A DNA stretch of 64,000 nucleotides from Flavobacterium sp. Root901 (GCF_001429765.1 NZ_LMJB01000008.1:126835-190834); one strand, 5' to 3'; shown: positions 9,071 to 18,184, numbered from the stretch's first letter. Notes: generated by a model not told the origin, from the letters alone. Numbers and translations are program-made.

Positions 9071-9796
9071 ATGATTTACAAAATTTATCCGCTGTTTGTG
9101 TTTTTTCTATTGTCTTTTGGTAAAGATTCAAAAAACACCTCCGAATTAAAATCTGTAACACACAGAAACATTGCTAAAGTTGAAACAAACCTTTCCGTTG
9201 ATGCGAAAATTGCAAATGTTTACAGTGCCTTAGATTCAAACAATTGTAAACTTCCTGAGCTAAAAACTTTTACAGAGGCTCTTAAAGGATTTTATCTCTT
9301 AAAAGAAAGAGGAATTATTCAAAAAAACATTCTTACACTAATTGATTTTAGTCTGTCATCCAATACCAAACGTCTTTGGGTAATTGATATGACTACAAAC
9401 AAAATTTTATTTAACTCTTTGGTAGCTCATGGCAGAAATACCGGAGAAGAGTTTGCTAATGCTTTTTCAAATTTAAACTCTTCATTTAAAAGCAGTTTAG
9501 GTTTTTATGCAACAGGCGAAATCTATCAGGGAAAACATGGTGCTTCGTTACGTTTAGACGGTTTAGAAAGAGGTCTTAACGATAACGCCCGCGACAGAGG
9601 AGTTGTTATGCATGGAGCAGATTACGTTTCTGAATCTTTTATCAGAAACCACAAAAGATTAGGCAGAAGCCAAGGCTGTCCTGCACTTCCGGTCGAATTG
9701 ACGGATGAAATAATCGAAACTATTAAAAATAAATCATGTTTGTATATCTACCATCCGTCAAGAAGTTTCGCGATGGAGGAGCAGCTAATTTCTTAA
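9071..9796 (+). CDS. Secreted L,D-transpeptidase-like protein (YkuD_2 family)
   Basis: 241 residues. The hydrophobic N-terminus (MIYKIYPLFVFFLLSFG) is a probable signal peptide. From about residue 95 onward the protein has the YkuD_2 pattern: IDFSLSSNTKRLWVIDM, HGRNTGEEFANAFSN, GVVMHGADYVSE with the conserved His, and RLGRSQGCPALP with the catalytic Cys in an S-x-G-C motif. Family members are murein L,D-transpeptidase-like and are expected to act on peptidoglycan in the periplasm. Its stop overlaps the stop of the convergent second L,D-transpeptidase gene by 12 bp. Confidence 0.9.
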   Translation: MIYKIYPLFVFFLLSFGKDSKNTSELKSVTHRNIAKVETNLSVDAKIANVYSALDSNNCKLPELKTFTEALKGFYLLKERGIIQKNILTLIDFSLSSNTKRLWVIDMTTNKILFNSLVAHGRNTGEEFANAFSNLNSSFKSSLGFYATGEIYQGKHGASLRLDGLERGLNDNARDRGVVMHGADYVSESFIRNHKRLGRSQGCPALPVELTDEIIETIKNKSCLYIYHPSRSFAMEEQLIS

Positions 9797-11368
9797 TTTA
9801 GCATACAAATCTGAATCAAGATTATAAATATCAGCTCTGAAAATGAGCTGATTTTTTTTGCTCCATGCCGTCCAGTACCATTGATACAAAGCGTATTTTT
9901 TGGTGATTTTAAAACTCATCGTTTTCTTAGAAGCAATTATAGTATCGATTTTATCTTTTGAAAACCTGTCAGGATCATCCAGTATATGTTCTGCTAATTC
10001 CAGCGGATTTTCAACACGAACACAGCCGGAACTTAAAGAACGATTATTTCTTTCAAAATAATTTCGATGGTTTGTATCATGCAGATAAACACTGTGATGG
10101 TTTGGAAATAATATTTTCATTAATCCCAAGGAATTATTATAACCCGGACTTTGCACATATCTGTAATTATTCGGTTTGTTTTCGTTCCATGCGCTTGGAT
10201 CGACAACATTTCCTGATGTGTCGTAAATCGTTATATTTTTCTTCGCTAAATAATTTCGGTTTCGCTTCATTGCCGGAAGAACATCTTCTTTTAAAATTGT
10301 AGGCGGAACAGTCCATGTTGGGTTAAAAACAACTGTTTTTAAGACAGAAGTAATAATAGGTGTTTTTCTTTTACTTGTTCCCACTACAATATTTCGAACC
10401 AAAGTTGTGTCCTGATTTTCGACAACATTTAAGCTGTAATCCGGAATGTTGATAATAAAATAGTTTTCTGCCAATTCTGTTGGGTACCATCTCCAGCGTT
10501 CCAGATTGGCAATAATTTGTTGTTTTCTTTTTTCTTTAGAGTAGTTCAAAGCGCTGATCGTTCCCGGTCCAATAACTCCGTCATCAGCCAGACCGTGTCT
10601 TTCCTGAAACTTTTTCACAGATTCAAATGTTTTTTGATCGTATTTATTAGTAAGACTGTCTTTTCCTGACATGTCTTTCCAGAACAAAAGTTTCTTCTTG
10701 ATATTTATTAACGCATTATTGGTATCATTTAAAGTAATTTTCTTTAAAGATTCAATGGTTTTAATATCTTCATCCGGATACGAATTGATGATTTCAAGAG
10801 ATTTTAATAATTGTTTGTAAATGATAGATTTGGGCTGAATATTTTCAACAACACTATCCAGTTTGTTTTTGTTAAAAGCTTTGATCAGAACGCTGTTTAC
10901 GTCAAAAGTTTTTTCGTCTAAATCCCAGTCGGTATATAGCTTTTTAGGATCAAGTTTTCCTTTGTACAAATGATTTAGGTATTTCTCAAAATTATAGGTC
11001 AGTAAAATATCATAAGTAGCTAAATCAGCATCACTTAAATTACTGATTCTGCTTTCCAGTTTTTTAAGCTGAGAAGCCTTATAATCTTCCGGATCTAAAC
11101 CTAATTCTTCTGATTTTTCTAATTGAGATATAACATATTGTCTCTTTTTTAGATTTCCCCAAACCGTTTTATTTTCAGATGAAGTATAAAATTGTTTAAG
11201 AGTTTCACTTTTAAATGTACTTAAAAGTGCAGTGTCGACATCTACTTTTCTTTCATCAGTAAGTATAATTGCCGGAGCTTTTTTTATGGCAGCCGGAGCT
11301 GGTTTAGGTGCATCTTTTTTACAACTAATTAGACTGCATACCAATAAAAAAAAGTAAAGTTTCTTCAT
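9785..11368 (-). CDS. L,D-transpeptidase lipoprotein, YcbB/LdtD-like
   Basis: 527 residues. The N-terminus MKKLYFFLLVCSLISC ends in a lipobox, so it is a likely lipoprotein. Residues about 45-240 form the helical scaffold domain typical of YcbB-type enzymes. A peptidoglycan-binding domain follows (FQERHGLADDGVIGPGTISAL). The YkuD catalytic domain comes next, with SVYLHDTNHRNYF and SLSSGCVRVENP carrying the catalytic Cys. The enzyme is expected to form 3-3 cross-links in peptidoglycan. It overlaps the convergent YkuD_2 gene by 12 bp and lies 1 bp after the upstream acetyltransferase gene, so it is probably in one unit with it. Confidence 0.93.
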   Translation of the reverse strand: MKKLYFFLLVCSLISCKKDAPKPAPAAIKKAPAIILTDERKVDVDTALLSTFKSETLKQFYTSSENKTVWGNLKKRQYVISQLEKSEELGLDPEDYKASQLKKLESRISNLSDADLATYDILLTYNFEKYLNHLYKGKLDPKKLYTDWDLDEKTFDVNSVLIKAFNKNKLDSVVENIQPKSIIYKQLLKSLEIINSYPDEDIKTIESLKKITLNDTNNALINIKKKLLFWKDMSGKDSLTNKYDQKTFESVKKFQERHGLADDGVIGPGTISALNYSKEKRKQQIIANLERWRWYPTELAENYFIINIPDYSLNVVENQDTTLVRNIVVGTSKRKTPIITSVLKTVVFNPTWTVPPTILKEDVLPAMKRNRNYLAKKNITIYDTSGNVVDPSAWNENKPNNYRYVQSPGYNNSLGLMKILFPNHHSVYLHDTNHRNYFERNNRSLSSGCVRVENPLELAEHILDDPDRFSKDKIDTIIASKKTMSFKITKKYALYQWYWTAWSKKNQLIFRADIYNLDSDLYAKLRN

Positions 11369-11369
11369 T

Positions 11370-11807
11370 CTATAATTTTTTAAACATTAAATAATGTTCG
11401 CCAACATCTTTAATATCAAATGGTTCACCTTGGGGCTGGTATCCCATTTTTTTGTAAAAGCCAACAGCGGCTGTTCTGGCGTTAAACCAAATCAAATCGA
11501 CTTTGTTTTCATTGCAGTAGGTTTCACAATGCTTAACTAAAGCCTCTCCAAATCCTTTTTTCTGATGTGTTTCTAAAACTGCCATCCCACGAATCTGAGC
11601 TTGATTTTGCGGTGCAAATATAGGATTGATTTTATGGAATAACGAAATAATTCCTGTTAAATCTTCATTATTATATAAACCAAAATGATGTGTAGTCTCA
11701 AGATCGTCTCCTTCAAAGATGCAGCTCTCAATAGGTTTGCCCTTTCTGAGAACAGGATGACGAACAATATAAGTTTCTTTTGATGGGATTTCTTTAATAA
11801 TATTCAT
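11370..11807 (-). CDS. GNAT family N-acetyltransferase
   Basis: 145 residues, the usual size of a single GNAT domain. The acetyl-CoA site is seen as IRGMAVLETHQKKGFGEALV (motif A, Q/R-x-x-G-x-G/A form). The C-terminal FYKKMGYQPQGEPFDI is the common end of the fold. The substrate is not predictable. The gene ends 1 bp before the L,D-transpeptidase lipoprotein gene, which suggests co-transcription but need not mean a shared role. Confidence 0.9.
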   Translation of the reverse strand: MNIIKEIPSKETYIVRHPVLRKGKPIESCIFEGDDLETTHHFGLYNNEDLTGIISLFHKINPIFAPQNQAQIRGMAVLETHQKKGFGEALVKHCETYCNENKVDLIWFNARTAAVGFYKKMGYQPQGEPFDIKDVGEHYLMFKKL

Positions 11808-11904
11808 GTTTTTCTAAAAATAATTGATTTTATAACTTTTTAATTTTAAATAGGTTATAAAAAAATGTTGATTTTAATTAATTTTTTTTGACAAAAAGCT
11901 TGTT

Positions 11905-11931
11905 TTGAACTTAACTTTATTTTTATATTTG
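11905..11931 (+). promoter_or_regulatory. Promoter of first tRNA-Gly
   Basis: TTG at 11905-11907 and TATATTTG at 11924-11931 (16-bp spacing) lie directly upstream of the tRNA, which begins 11 bp after the -7 element. An alternative TTG at 11900 gives 21-bp spacing. Confidence 0.6.
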
Positions 11932-11941
11932 CACCAGCAAT

Positions 11942-12014
<73 letters not shown>

Positions 12015-12049
12015 CTAAAAACCGGAACTTTATTGTTTCGGTTTTTTTA
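12015..12049 (+). terminator. Terminator of first tRNA-Gly
   Basis: AAAACCGGAAC and GTTTCGGTTTT pair with one mismatch around a short loop and are followed by a T run. Confidence 0.7.
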
Positions 12050-12099
12050 TCAAACTTAAATAATTTTTGATTTTTGTTTTTTAAAATGATTTAATTATT

Positions 12100-12107
12100 T
12101 ATATTTG
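12100..12107 (+). promoter_or_regulatory. -7 promoter motif of second tRNA-Gly
   Basis: TATATTTG followed by CACC, the same block that precedes the first copy. The tRNA begins 13 bp later. The nearest TTG is 23 bp upstream, longer than usual. Confidence 0.5.
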
Positions 12108-12119
12108 CACCCTGTTAAT

Positions 12120-12192
<73 letters not shown>

Positions 12193-12194
12193 CT

Positions 12195-12228
12195 TTAAAA
12201 GCCTCAAACATTGTTTGAGGCTTTTTTG
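12195..12228 (+). terminator. Terminator of second tRNA-Gly
   Basis: AAAAGCCTCAAAC, a 4-nt loop and GTTTGAGGCTTTT form a strong perfect hairpin with a T run. Confidence 0.85.
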
Positions 12229-12248
12229 TTTTTATTCTTTTTTGAAAA

Positions 12249-12956
12249 TTATTTCAAACTGCTTAAATCGCTTTCGGTTTCGAGTTCGACAGAAGTTTCG
12301 TTTTGTTTGAATAAACGGGCTTTTAGATTTCCTTTCAGGGTAATTTTTCCACCTTTTACTTCCAGCCAGCTTCCTTCTCTTAAACCTAAAACAGGAATAG
12401 AATTAAAAGCATGAAATTCTTTAATTCTGGTTTCGCGTGTTTCTCCCATGTGCTGCGAATTTGCGTCAGGATCTAAATAATGCGGGTTTAGGTTAAATGA
12501 AATCAAACCCAATGTCTGAAAACTTGGCGGATAAACAATGGGCATGTCATTAGTAGTCTGCATTGATAATCCGCAAATGTTGCTTCCTGCACTTGTTCCT
12601 AAATAAGGAATTCCGTTTTTAACCTTTTCTGCAAGTAACTGCATAATGTTATTTTTGTAAAGCTGCGTTACAAGCAAAAATGTGTTTCCTCCGCCGGTAA
12701 AAAATCCTTCTGCATTTTCTATTGCTTTTTCGGGAATTTCAAATTCGTGAATTCCCTGTAGCTGAATGTTTATGGACGCAAAAGCTTCGGCAGCTTTTTT
12801 GGTGTAATCTTCATGCGAAATTCCTCCCGGACGTGCGTAAGGAATAAATAAAACGGTTTTACAGTTTTTAAAATGCAATTGTAAAGTAGGTAATAAATAC
12901 TCTAAATAACTGCCGCCGTGCAAAGTAGATGTGCTGGCGATAATAATACTTTTCAT
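12249..12956 (-). CDS. pepE: Peptidase E (alpha-aspartyl dipeptidase, S51)
   Basis: 235 residues, normal for the family. Peptidase E cleaves Asp-X dipeptides in the cytoplasm. The S51 signature is clear: FTGGGNTFLLVTQL, the nucleophile elbow YLGTSAGSNI with the catalytic Ser, and the following NPHYLDP segment. No signal peptide is present. It is monocistronic, facing the tRNA terminator. A weak TATCTTTA motif 25 bp upstream could be its promoter. Confidence 0.92.
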   Translation of the reverse strand: MKSIIIASTSTLHGGSYLEYLLPTLQLHFKNCKTVLFIPYARPGGISHEDYTKKAAEAFASINIQLQGIHEFEIPEKAIENAEGFFTGGGNTFLLVTQLYKNNIMQLLAEKVKNGIPYLGTSAGSNICGLSMQTTNDMPIVYPPSFQTLGLISFNLNPHYLDPDANSQHMGETRETRIKEFHAFNSIPVLGLREGSWLEVKGGKITLKGNLKARLFKQNETSVELETESDLSSLK

Positions 12957-13061
12957 AGTTTTTAACTCAGGTTCAATTCGTTAAAGATATTAAAAAAAGT
13001 TCGTCTGCAATGATTGATGAATCAGAGTTTAATTAACATATTTTTACCAACTCATTAATAC

Positions 13062-13069
13062 TAAATTTG
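13062..13069 (+). promoter_or_regulatory. -7 promoter motif of the three-paralog operon
   Basis: TAAATTTG, full match to TAnnTTTG, about 50 bp before the first gene. No clear -33 TTG. Confidence 0.4.
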
Positions 13070-13119
13070 GAAGACATTAGGATATTTTTACCTTTTTAAT
13101 AATTCCTAAATCATTTGTC

Positions 13120-13881
13120 TTGACAAAGAATATTTTGCTTTTTTTGATGGCTGTTATAAGTCAAAATTCATGGTCTCAGGATCGTGTGTTTATCAGCGGA
13201 AAAATTACTGCAAATACAAATGATTTAGAAGGCGTATATGTTGTCAATTCTCAAACAGAAATAATGACAACTACAGATTCATCAGGATCGTTCTCGATTT
13301 TAGCAAAACCTGATGATACGCTTGTTTTTTCTTCTATTCAGTTTAAGGAAAACAGGGTAACATTAACTTGTGAAAATTTTACAGATCTAAATTTCACAGT
13401 GCGACTGAGTCTGGTAATGCATCAATTACAGGAAGTTATTGTTAAAAGATATGACAATATAAATGCAGTTTCATTGGGAATTGTCCCGGCCGGGCAAAAA
13501 TCGTATACAGAAGCTGAAAGGAAATTGCATACTGCTACAGCCTTAAATGCATCTGCAAGTGCTACAGGAATGGCTGGAGGTTCGATTTCTGCAGATCCTT
13601 TGTTTAACTTTTTTTCGGGCAGAACCGCTATGCTGAAAAAAGAAGTGGAAGTGGAGAAAAAAGAATTTTTCATGAAACTTTTAGAAAAAATGTTTACTCT
13701 TGAACATTTTGTAGACAGGTTAAAAATTCCGGCTGAATACGTAAAAGGTTTTGAATATTATGCAGTCGAAAATAAACAATTTACGAATATTTTAAACTCA
13801 AAAAATAAGACTTCAACTGAATTTTTATTGGGTGAACTAGCAGTAAAATATAAAGAAATAATTGCCAGTGAAGTTAAATAA
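13120..13881 (+). CDS. Secreted carboxypeptidase-like regulatory domain protein, paralog 1
   Basis: 253 residues from a TTG start; no ATG or GTG is available between the upstream stop and the signal peptide (MTKNILLFLMAVISQNSWSQ). Residues about 25-105 fit a CarboxypepD_reg-like beta-sandwich (ISGKITANTNDLEGVYVVNS then SGSFSILAKPDDTLVFSSIQF). The C-terminal half carries GRTAMLKKEVEVEKKEF and RLKIPAEYVKGFEYY, both shared with the next gene. No enzymatic residues are recognised. It is the first gene of a five-gene run with overlaps. Confidence 0.82.
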   Translation: MTKNILLFLMAVISQNSWSQDRVFISGKITANTNDLEGVYVVNSQTEIMTTTDSSGSFSILAKPDDTLVFSSIQFKENRVTLTCENFTDLNFTVRLSLVMHQLQEVIVKRYDNINAVSLGIVPAGQKSYTEAERKLHTATALNASASATGMAGGSISADPLFNFFSGRTAMLKKEVEVEKKEFFMKLLEKMFTLEHFVDRLKIPAEYVKGFEYYAVENKQFTNILNSKNKTSTEFLLGELAVKYKEIIASEVK

Positions 13882-14596
13882 TACGCTCCATATTATCTTT
13901 ATTTTATTTTTTGTCCAGATTGGTTTTGGGCAAAACAATCTTTCCAAGGAAATTTTAGGACAGATTTTCGAGAAGTCGACCTCCGTTGACCGGGTGAATA
14001 TTATCAACAATACTACACAAGTTTCTACCATTTCTGATGCCGATGGAAAATTTTCTATTTTAGCAAAGGAAGGAGATGTGTTGGTTTTTTCAGCAGTAAA
14101 CTTAGAGCCTTACAAGCGCAGAATTTCAGCAGAAGATTTAAATTTGAGTCTGCTTATAATTAAAATGACAGCGAAAGAAATTGAACTAAAAGAAGTTGTT
14201 GTTAATGAAAATTACGGAATAACTGCAGAAAATTTAGGAATTATACCGAGAGGGCAAAAAACATATACTCCCGCAGAGCGAAAAGTTTATACTGCGACTT
14301 CGACATCTGTAGATAAAATTCTAAACAAAATTTCCGGTCGGACCGCAATGCTTAAAAAAGAAGTAAATGTGGAGAAAAAAGAAATGCTTTTCAGGAAAAT
14401 TGAGTATCTTTTTGATGAAAATTATTATACTGAAAGATTGAAAATTCCGGCAGATGATATAAAAGGATTTCAGTTATATTGTATGGATGATGCCGAATTT
14501 GCCGTATCTTTGAATACAAAGAATAAAACAATGAGTATGTTTTTAATAACAGAGTTAGCTCGAAAATATCTAATAATTCTCGAAAATGAAAAATAA
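13868..14596 (+). CDS. Secreted carboxypeptidase-like regulatory domain protein, paralog 2
   Basis: 242 residues from a GTG at 13868 (MKLNNTLHIIFILFFVQIGFG, signal peptide); a TTG two codons upstream is possible but less natural. It overlaps the end of paralog 1 by 14 bp. Same layout as paralog 1: regulatory domain (ISDADGKFSILAKEGDVLVF), the stretch LGIIPRGQKTYTPAERKVYT, the GRTAMLKKEVNVEKKE motif and RLKIPADDIKGFQLY. The paralogs likely arose by tandem duplication. The function is unknown; secretion to the periplasm or outer membrane is inferred. Confidence 0.82.
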   Translation: MKLNNTLHIIFILFFVQIGFGQNNLSKEILGQIFEKSTSVDRVNIINNTTQVSTISDADGKFSILAKEGDVLVFSAVNLEPYKRRISAEDLNLSLLIIKMTAKEIELKEVVVNENYGITAENLGIIPRGQKTYTPAERKVYTATSTSVDKILNKISGRTAMLKKEVNVEKKEMLFRKIEYLFDENYYTERLKIPADDIKGFQLYCMDDAEFAVSLNTKNKTMSMFLITELARKYLIILENEK

Positions 14597-15338
14597 ACTA
14601 GGAATATTCGTTGTTTGCTTATTTTGCCAGATAATGCTTGGGCAAAACGATTTAAGAAAACCTCTTCACGGTCAGGTTACAAACAAATCCCTTACTATTG
14701 AAAGTGGATATGTTATGAACATTAATGCAAAATCAAGAACTTTTATAGGTCCGGGCGGATTGTTTGATATTTTGGCGAAACCAAAAGATACACTGCTTTT
14801 TACCGGTTTAGCATTTCAGTCAAAAAAAATTGTTTTAACCGAAAAAGACTGTTCACAGATTCTTTTTTCTGTGCAGCTGGATTTGGTCAGCAATGAATTG
14901 AAAGAAGTTGTGGTGCGCAAAGATTTAAAAGTGAAATCTTTAGACAGTAATACGCAGCAATATGTTGATATGCAGTTTGAAGATGACAAACAGTCGACAG
15001 CAAAAAATACAGTAATGTATTCTGATCAGACTATTAAATACGGAATGGACTTTGTCCGAATTTTTAAAGACGTTAAAAAACTTCTTTCTAAAAACGATCA
15101 GGTAAAAGAAGAAGAAATCTCAGATATAGCTTTTGTTGAATATTCTAAGGCTAATTTTAAACCGGACTTTTTTACTAAAACTTTAGGTTTGAAAAAAGAC
15201 GAAGTCGATTTGTTTTTAATGTATTGTTCCAATGATCCGGAATCAAAAAGACATCTTAAAGAAGATCAGAAATTTGAGTTGATAGATTTTCTAATCAATA
15301 AAAATGCTGAATTTAAAAAAGTGAATGCCGCTCAATAA
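14586..15338 (+). CDS. Secreted carboxypeptidase-like regulatory domain protein, paralog 3 (diverged)
   Basis: 250 residues with a signal peptide (MKNKLGIFVVCLFCQIMLGQ). It overlaps paralog 2 by 11 bp. The N-terminal domain keeps the family pattern (GGLFDILAKPKDTLLFTGLAF), but the GRTAMLKKE block is missing and the C-terminal part is acidic and helical (about residues 145-245). It is thus the most diverged of the three. The stop overlaps the next start as TAATG, implying translational coupling with the DUF6702 gene. Confidence 0.8.
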   Translation: MKNKLGIFVVCLFCQIMLGQNDLRKPLHGQVTNKSLTIESGYVMNINAKSRTFIGPGGLFDILAKPKDTLLFTGLAFQSKKIVLTEKDCSQILFSVQLDLVSNELKEVVVRKDLKVKSLDSNTQQYVDMQFEDDKQSTAKNTVMYSDQTIKYGMDFVRIFKDVKKLLSKNDQVKEEEISDIAFVEYSKANFKPDFFTKTLGLKKDEVDLFLMYCSNDPESKRHLKEDQKFELIDFLINKNAEFKKVNAAQ

Positions 15339-15841
15339 TGAAAAAAATATTGATTTATCCTTTAATCGGGATATTGTTTTTGTCTCTTTCTGCTTTTACA
15401 TTTCATAAATTTTATATGGGTGTTTTTCAGGTAGAATATGCTGCTGATAAAAAAATGATTCAAATCACATCCCGTATTTTTGCAGATGATTTGAACAACG
15501 GAATGGAAAAAAAATACCATAAAAAAACCTTTGTTGGTACAGAAAAAGAAACTCCGGCAGATGTTGATCTGCTCAAAAAATATCTGGCCGAAAATTTTAC
15601 AATTAAAGTAAACGGACAATCAAAACCAATTACTTTTTTATCAAAAGAAGTTGAAGGTGATGTTTTAATCTGTTATTCCAGAATTAAAGATATCGATAAA
15701 TTTAAAACAATCGAAATTTCAAATACAATACTCGTAGACTGGAATAGCGAACAGCAAAACATTACACATATTTCAGCGTTTGGCACTAAAAGAAGTGTTC
15801 TATTTACGGAATCTTCAAGGAAAGAATTGTTAAAGTATTAA
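15338..15841 (+). CDS. DUF6702 family protein
   Basis: 167 residues. An N-terminal hydrophobic signal (MKKILIYPLIGILFLSLSAF) is followed by HKFYMGVFQVEYAADKKMIQ, the typical opening of DUF6702 proteins. The rest is a compact beta-rich domain (QITSRIFADDLNNGM and LICYSRIKD). No catalytic motif is visible. The family is common next to M1 metallopeptidase genes in Flavobacteriia as I recall, and here it directly precedes one. It is translationally coupled to paralog 3. Confidence 0.85.
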   Translation: MKKILIYPLIGILFLSLSAFTFHKFYMGVFQVEYAADKKMIQITSRIFADDLNNGMEKKYHKKTFVGTEKETPADVDLLKKYLAENFTIKVNGQSKPITFLSKEVEGDVLICYSRIKDIDKFKTIEISNTILVDWNSEQQNITHISAFGTKRSVLFTESSRKELLKY

Positions 15842-15908
15842 TTAATAAGTTAAATTAATATATTAATTATTATTTTCACACCCTGACAAAAATTACCATT
15901 AAACTTTT

Positions 15909-18146
15909 ATGAAAAAGCTTTCATTATTATTAATTTTTCCTGCAATGTTAGTTGCTCAGGAAAAAGCTACTGCACCAAAGCAGGAGGGCAAATACGACAC
16001 TAACAAGTTCAGCCAGATGTACGATCTGCTGGCTACTCCCAATATGTTTCGTACAGCTTCAGGAGCACCTGGACCAGCTTATTACCAACAGCAGGCAGAT
16101 TATAAAATTGATGTTGAATTAGACGATAAAAATTCAAAATTAACAGGTTCTGAAACGATTACCTATTCTAATAATTCTCCGGATACTTTAGAGTATTTAT
16201 GGGTTCAGTTAGATCAAAATCAAGCAAGGGCAAATGGACAAACTTCTTTAGCAGAAGGCGAAAAAATCAATCAGGTTTTACCTCTTGACGGTTTTTCAAC
16301 TAAATATCTGAAAAAAGATCTAGAACGTGGTTTTAATATTGAACAGGTAAAAGATGCAAAAGGAAATCCAATGTCTTATACCATCAATGAAACAATGATG
16401 CGTATTAATCTGGCTTCACCTTTAAAACCGGGAGAAAAAATCTCATTTTCTGTAAAATGGTGGTACAACATCAATAATTATAGAAAAGAAGGCGGACGTT
16501 CTGGTTATGAATTATTCGAAAAAGACGGAAATAAATTATATGTAATTGCTCAGTTCTATCCAAGAATGGCAGTTTACAATGATGTAGAAGGATGGCAGAA
16601 TATGCAGTTCTGGGGAAGCGGTGAATTTGCTCTTCCTTTCGGAAACTTCGATGTAAATATTACCGTTCCTGCAGACCACGTAATTGATGCGACAGGAGAA
16701 TTAACAAACAGAAGCGAAGTTTTTACGGCAGAACAGGTTAAACGTTACGAGCAGGCTCAAAAATCATTTGACAAACCAGTTGTAATTGTGACGCAGGCAG
16801 AAGCTGAAGCAGCTGAAAAAGGTTTCTCTGAAAAGAAAAAAACATGGAAATTCAGTGCAAAAAATGTTCGTGATTTTGGAATTGCTTCTTCAAGAAAATT
16901 CATTTACGATGCAATGGCTGTAAAAATTGGTAACAGAACTGTTATGGCAGAATCTGTTTATCCAAAAGAAGCAAACCCTCTTTGGGGAGAAACTTCTACG
17001 ATGGTTGTAGCACATACTTTAAAAAGTTATTCTTCTCATACTTTTGATTATCCTTATCCAAAAGCAGTTTCAGTTTCTGCAGAAGATCAGGGAATGGAAT
17101 ATCCAATGATTTGCTGGAATTTTGGCCGTCCGGATGAAAATGGCGTAACGACGAAAGAGGTTAAAAACGGAATGATTGGTGTTGTTATTCATGAAGTGGG
17201 ACATACATTCTTTCCAATGATTGTAAATTCTGATGAGCGTCAATGGACCTGGATGGACGAAGGATTAAATTCATTTTTAGAATATTTGGCAGAGCAGGAG
17301 TGGGATTCAACTTTCCCATCCAGACGTGGACCTGCAAAAAATATTGTTCCATATATGAGTGGGGATCAAAAGTTTTTAGAGCCAATTATGTCTAACTCTG
17401 AGACCATTCAGCAGTTTGGAAATAATGCTTACGGAAAACCGGCTACAGGACTTAATATTTTGAGAGAAGTAGTTATGGGCAAAGAATTGTTTGATTATGC
17501 ATTTAAAACCTACGCAAACAGATGGAAATTTAAGCACCCGACTCCTGAAGATTTCTTTAGAACTATGGAAGATGCTTCTGCAGTAGATTTAGATTGGTTT
17601 TTCAGAGGATGGTTTTACTCAACTGATTTTGTAGATATCGGAATTAAAGATGTAAAACAATATTATGTTTCCGATACTCCAACTGCTGATATTAAAGACG
17701 TAAAAGTGAGAAAAGGCCGTTTCGGATTTGATAAAGGTCCTTTTGTTTACTTAGTTTCCGGTGATAATCCGGAAGTTAATTCTTCAAGCAAAAAAGCATT
17801 AAAATTAGAAGATGTAAAACCATTGGCGGCTTACGTTGATCAAACTTTTACTGCAGAGGAGAAAGCAAGTATCAAATCGCCTAAATACTTCTATGAAGTT
17901 GAATTTAATAAACCAGGAGGAATGATTATGCCTATTCTTGTTGAAATCACTTATGAAGATGGTACAAAAGATAATTATCAATATCCTGCGCAAATCTGGA
18001 GAAAAAACAATGATACCGCTAAGAAAGTTTATGCAGTTACAAAAGCAATCAAAAGCATTCAGATTGATCCAAAACTGCTTACAGCAGATATCGATGTAAC
18101 AAATAATTCATGGCCAAAAGTTGAACAAAAATCAAAATTTGACTAA
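15909..18146 (+). CDS. Secreted M1 family metallopeptidase
   Basis: 745 residues with a signal peptide (MKKLSLLLIFPAMLVAQ). The zinc site is HEVGH at residues 428-432 with the third ligand Glu451 in WMDEGLNSF, giving the exact HExxH-x18-E spacing of M1 peptidases. The GAMEN-like exopeptidase motif is replaced by AEDQGMEYPMI (about residues 391-401), so the usual amino-terminal anchoring is altered. An M1-like N-terminal beta domain (about 50-270) precedes it. It is probably periplasmic and may degrade peptides. It follows the DUF6702 gene by 67 bp and ends at a strong terminator. Confidence 0.93.
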   Translation: MKKLSLLLIFPAMLVAQEKATAPKQEGKYDTNKFSQMYDLLATPNMFRTASGAPGPAYYQQQADYKIDVELDDKNSKLTGSETITYSNNSPDTLEYLWVQLDQNQARANGQTSLAEGEKINQVLPLDGFSTKYLKKDLERGFNIEQVKDAKGNPMSYTINETMMRINLASPLKPGEKISFSVKWWYNINNYRKEGGRSGYELFEKDGNKLYVIAQFYPRMAVYNDVEGWQNMQFWGSGEFALPFGNFDVNITVPADHVIDATGELTNRSEVFTAEQVKRYEQAQKSFDKPVVIVTQAEAEAAEKGFSEKKKTWKFSAKNVRDFGIASSRKFIYDAMAVKIGNRTVMAESVYPKEANPLWGETSTMVVAHTLKSYSSHTFDYPYPKAVSVSAEDQGMEYPMICWNFGRPDENGVTTKEVKNGMIGVVIHEVGHTFFPMIVNSDERQWTWMDEGLNSFLEYLAEQEWDSTFPSRRGPAKNIVPYMSGDQKFLEPIMSNSETIQQFGNNAYGKPATGLNILREVVMGKELFDYAFKTYANRWKFKHPTPEDFFRTMEDASAVDLDWFFRGWFYSTDFVDIGIKDVKQYYVSDTPTADIKDVKVRKGRFGFDKGPFVYLVSGDNPEVNSSSKKALKLEDVKPLAAYVDQTFTAEEKASIKSPKYFYEVEFNKPGGMIMPILVEITYEDGTKDNYQYPAQIWRKNNDTAKKVYAVTKAIKSIQIDPKLLTADIDVTNNSWPKVEQKSKFD

Positions 18147-18152
18147 TAACAA

Positions 18153-18184
18153 AAAAAAGACTCTGAAAAGAGTCTTTTTTTTTA
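18153..18184 (+). terminator. Terminator after the M1 peptidase gene
   Basis: AAAAAAGACTCT and AGAGTCTTTTTT form a perfect hairpin with a 4-nt loop (18153-18164, 18169-18180) followed by more T residues. Confidence 0.85.

Noticed and set aside
13862..13867. TTG start for the second paralog
   Set aside because: The GTG at 13868 gives a normal signal peptide opening (MKLNN) and fits the overlap better; TTG cannot be excluded.
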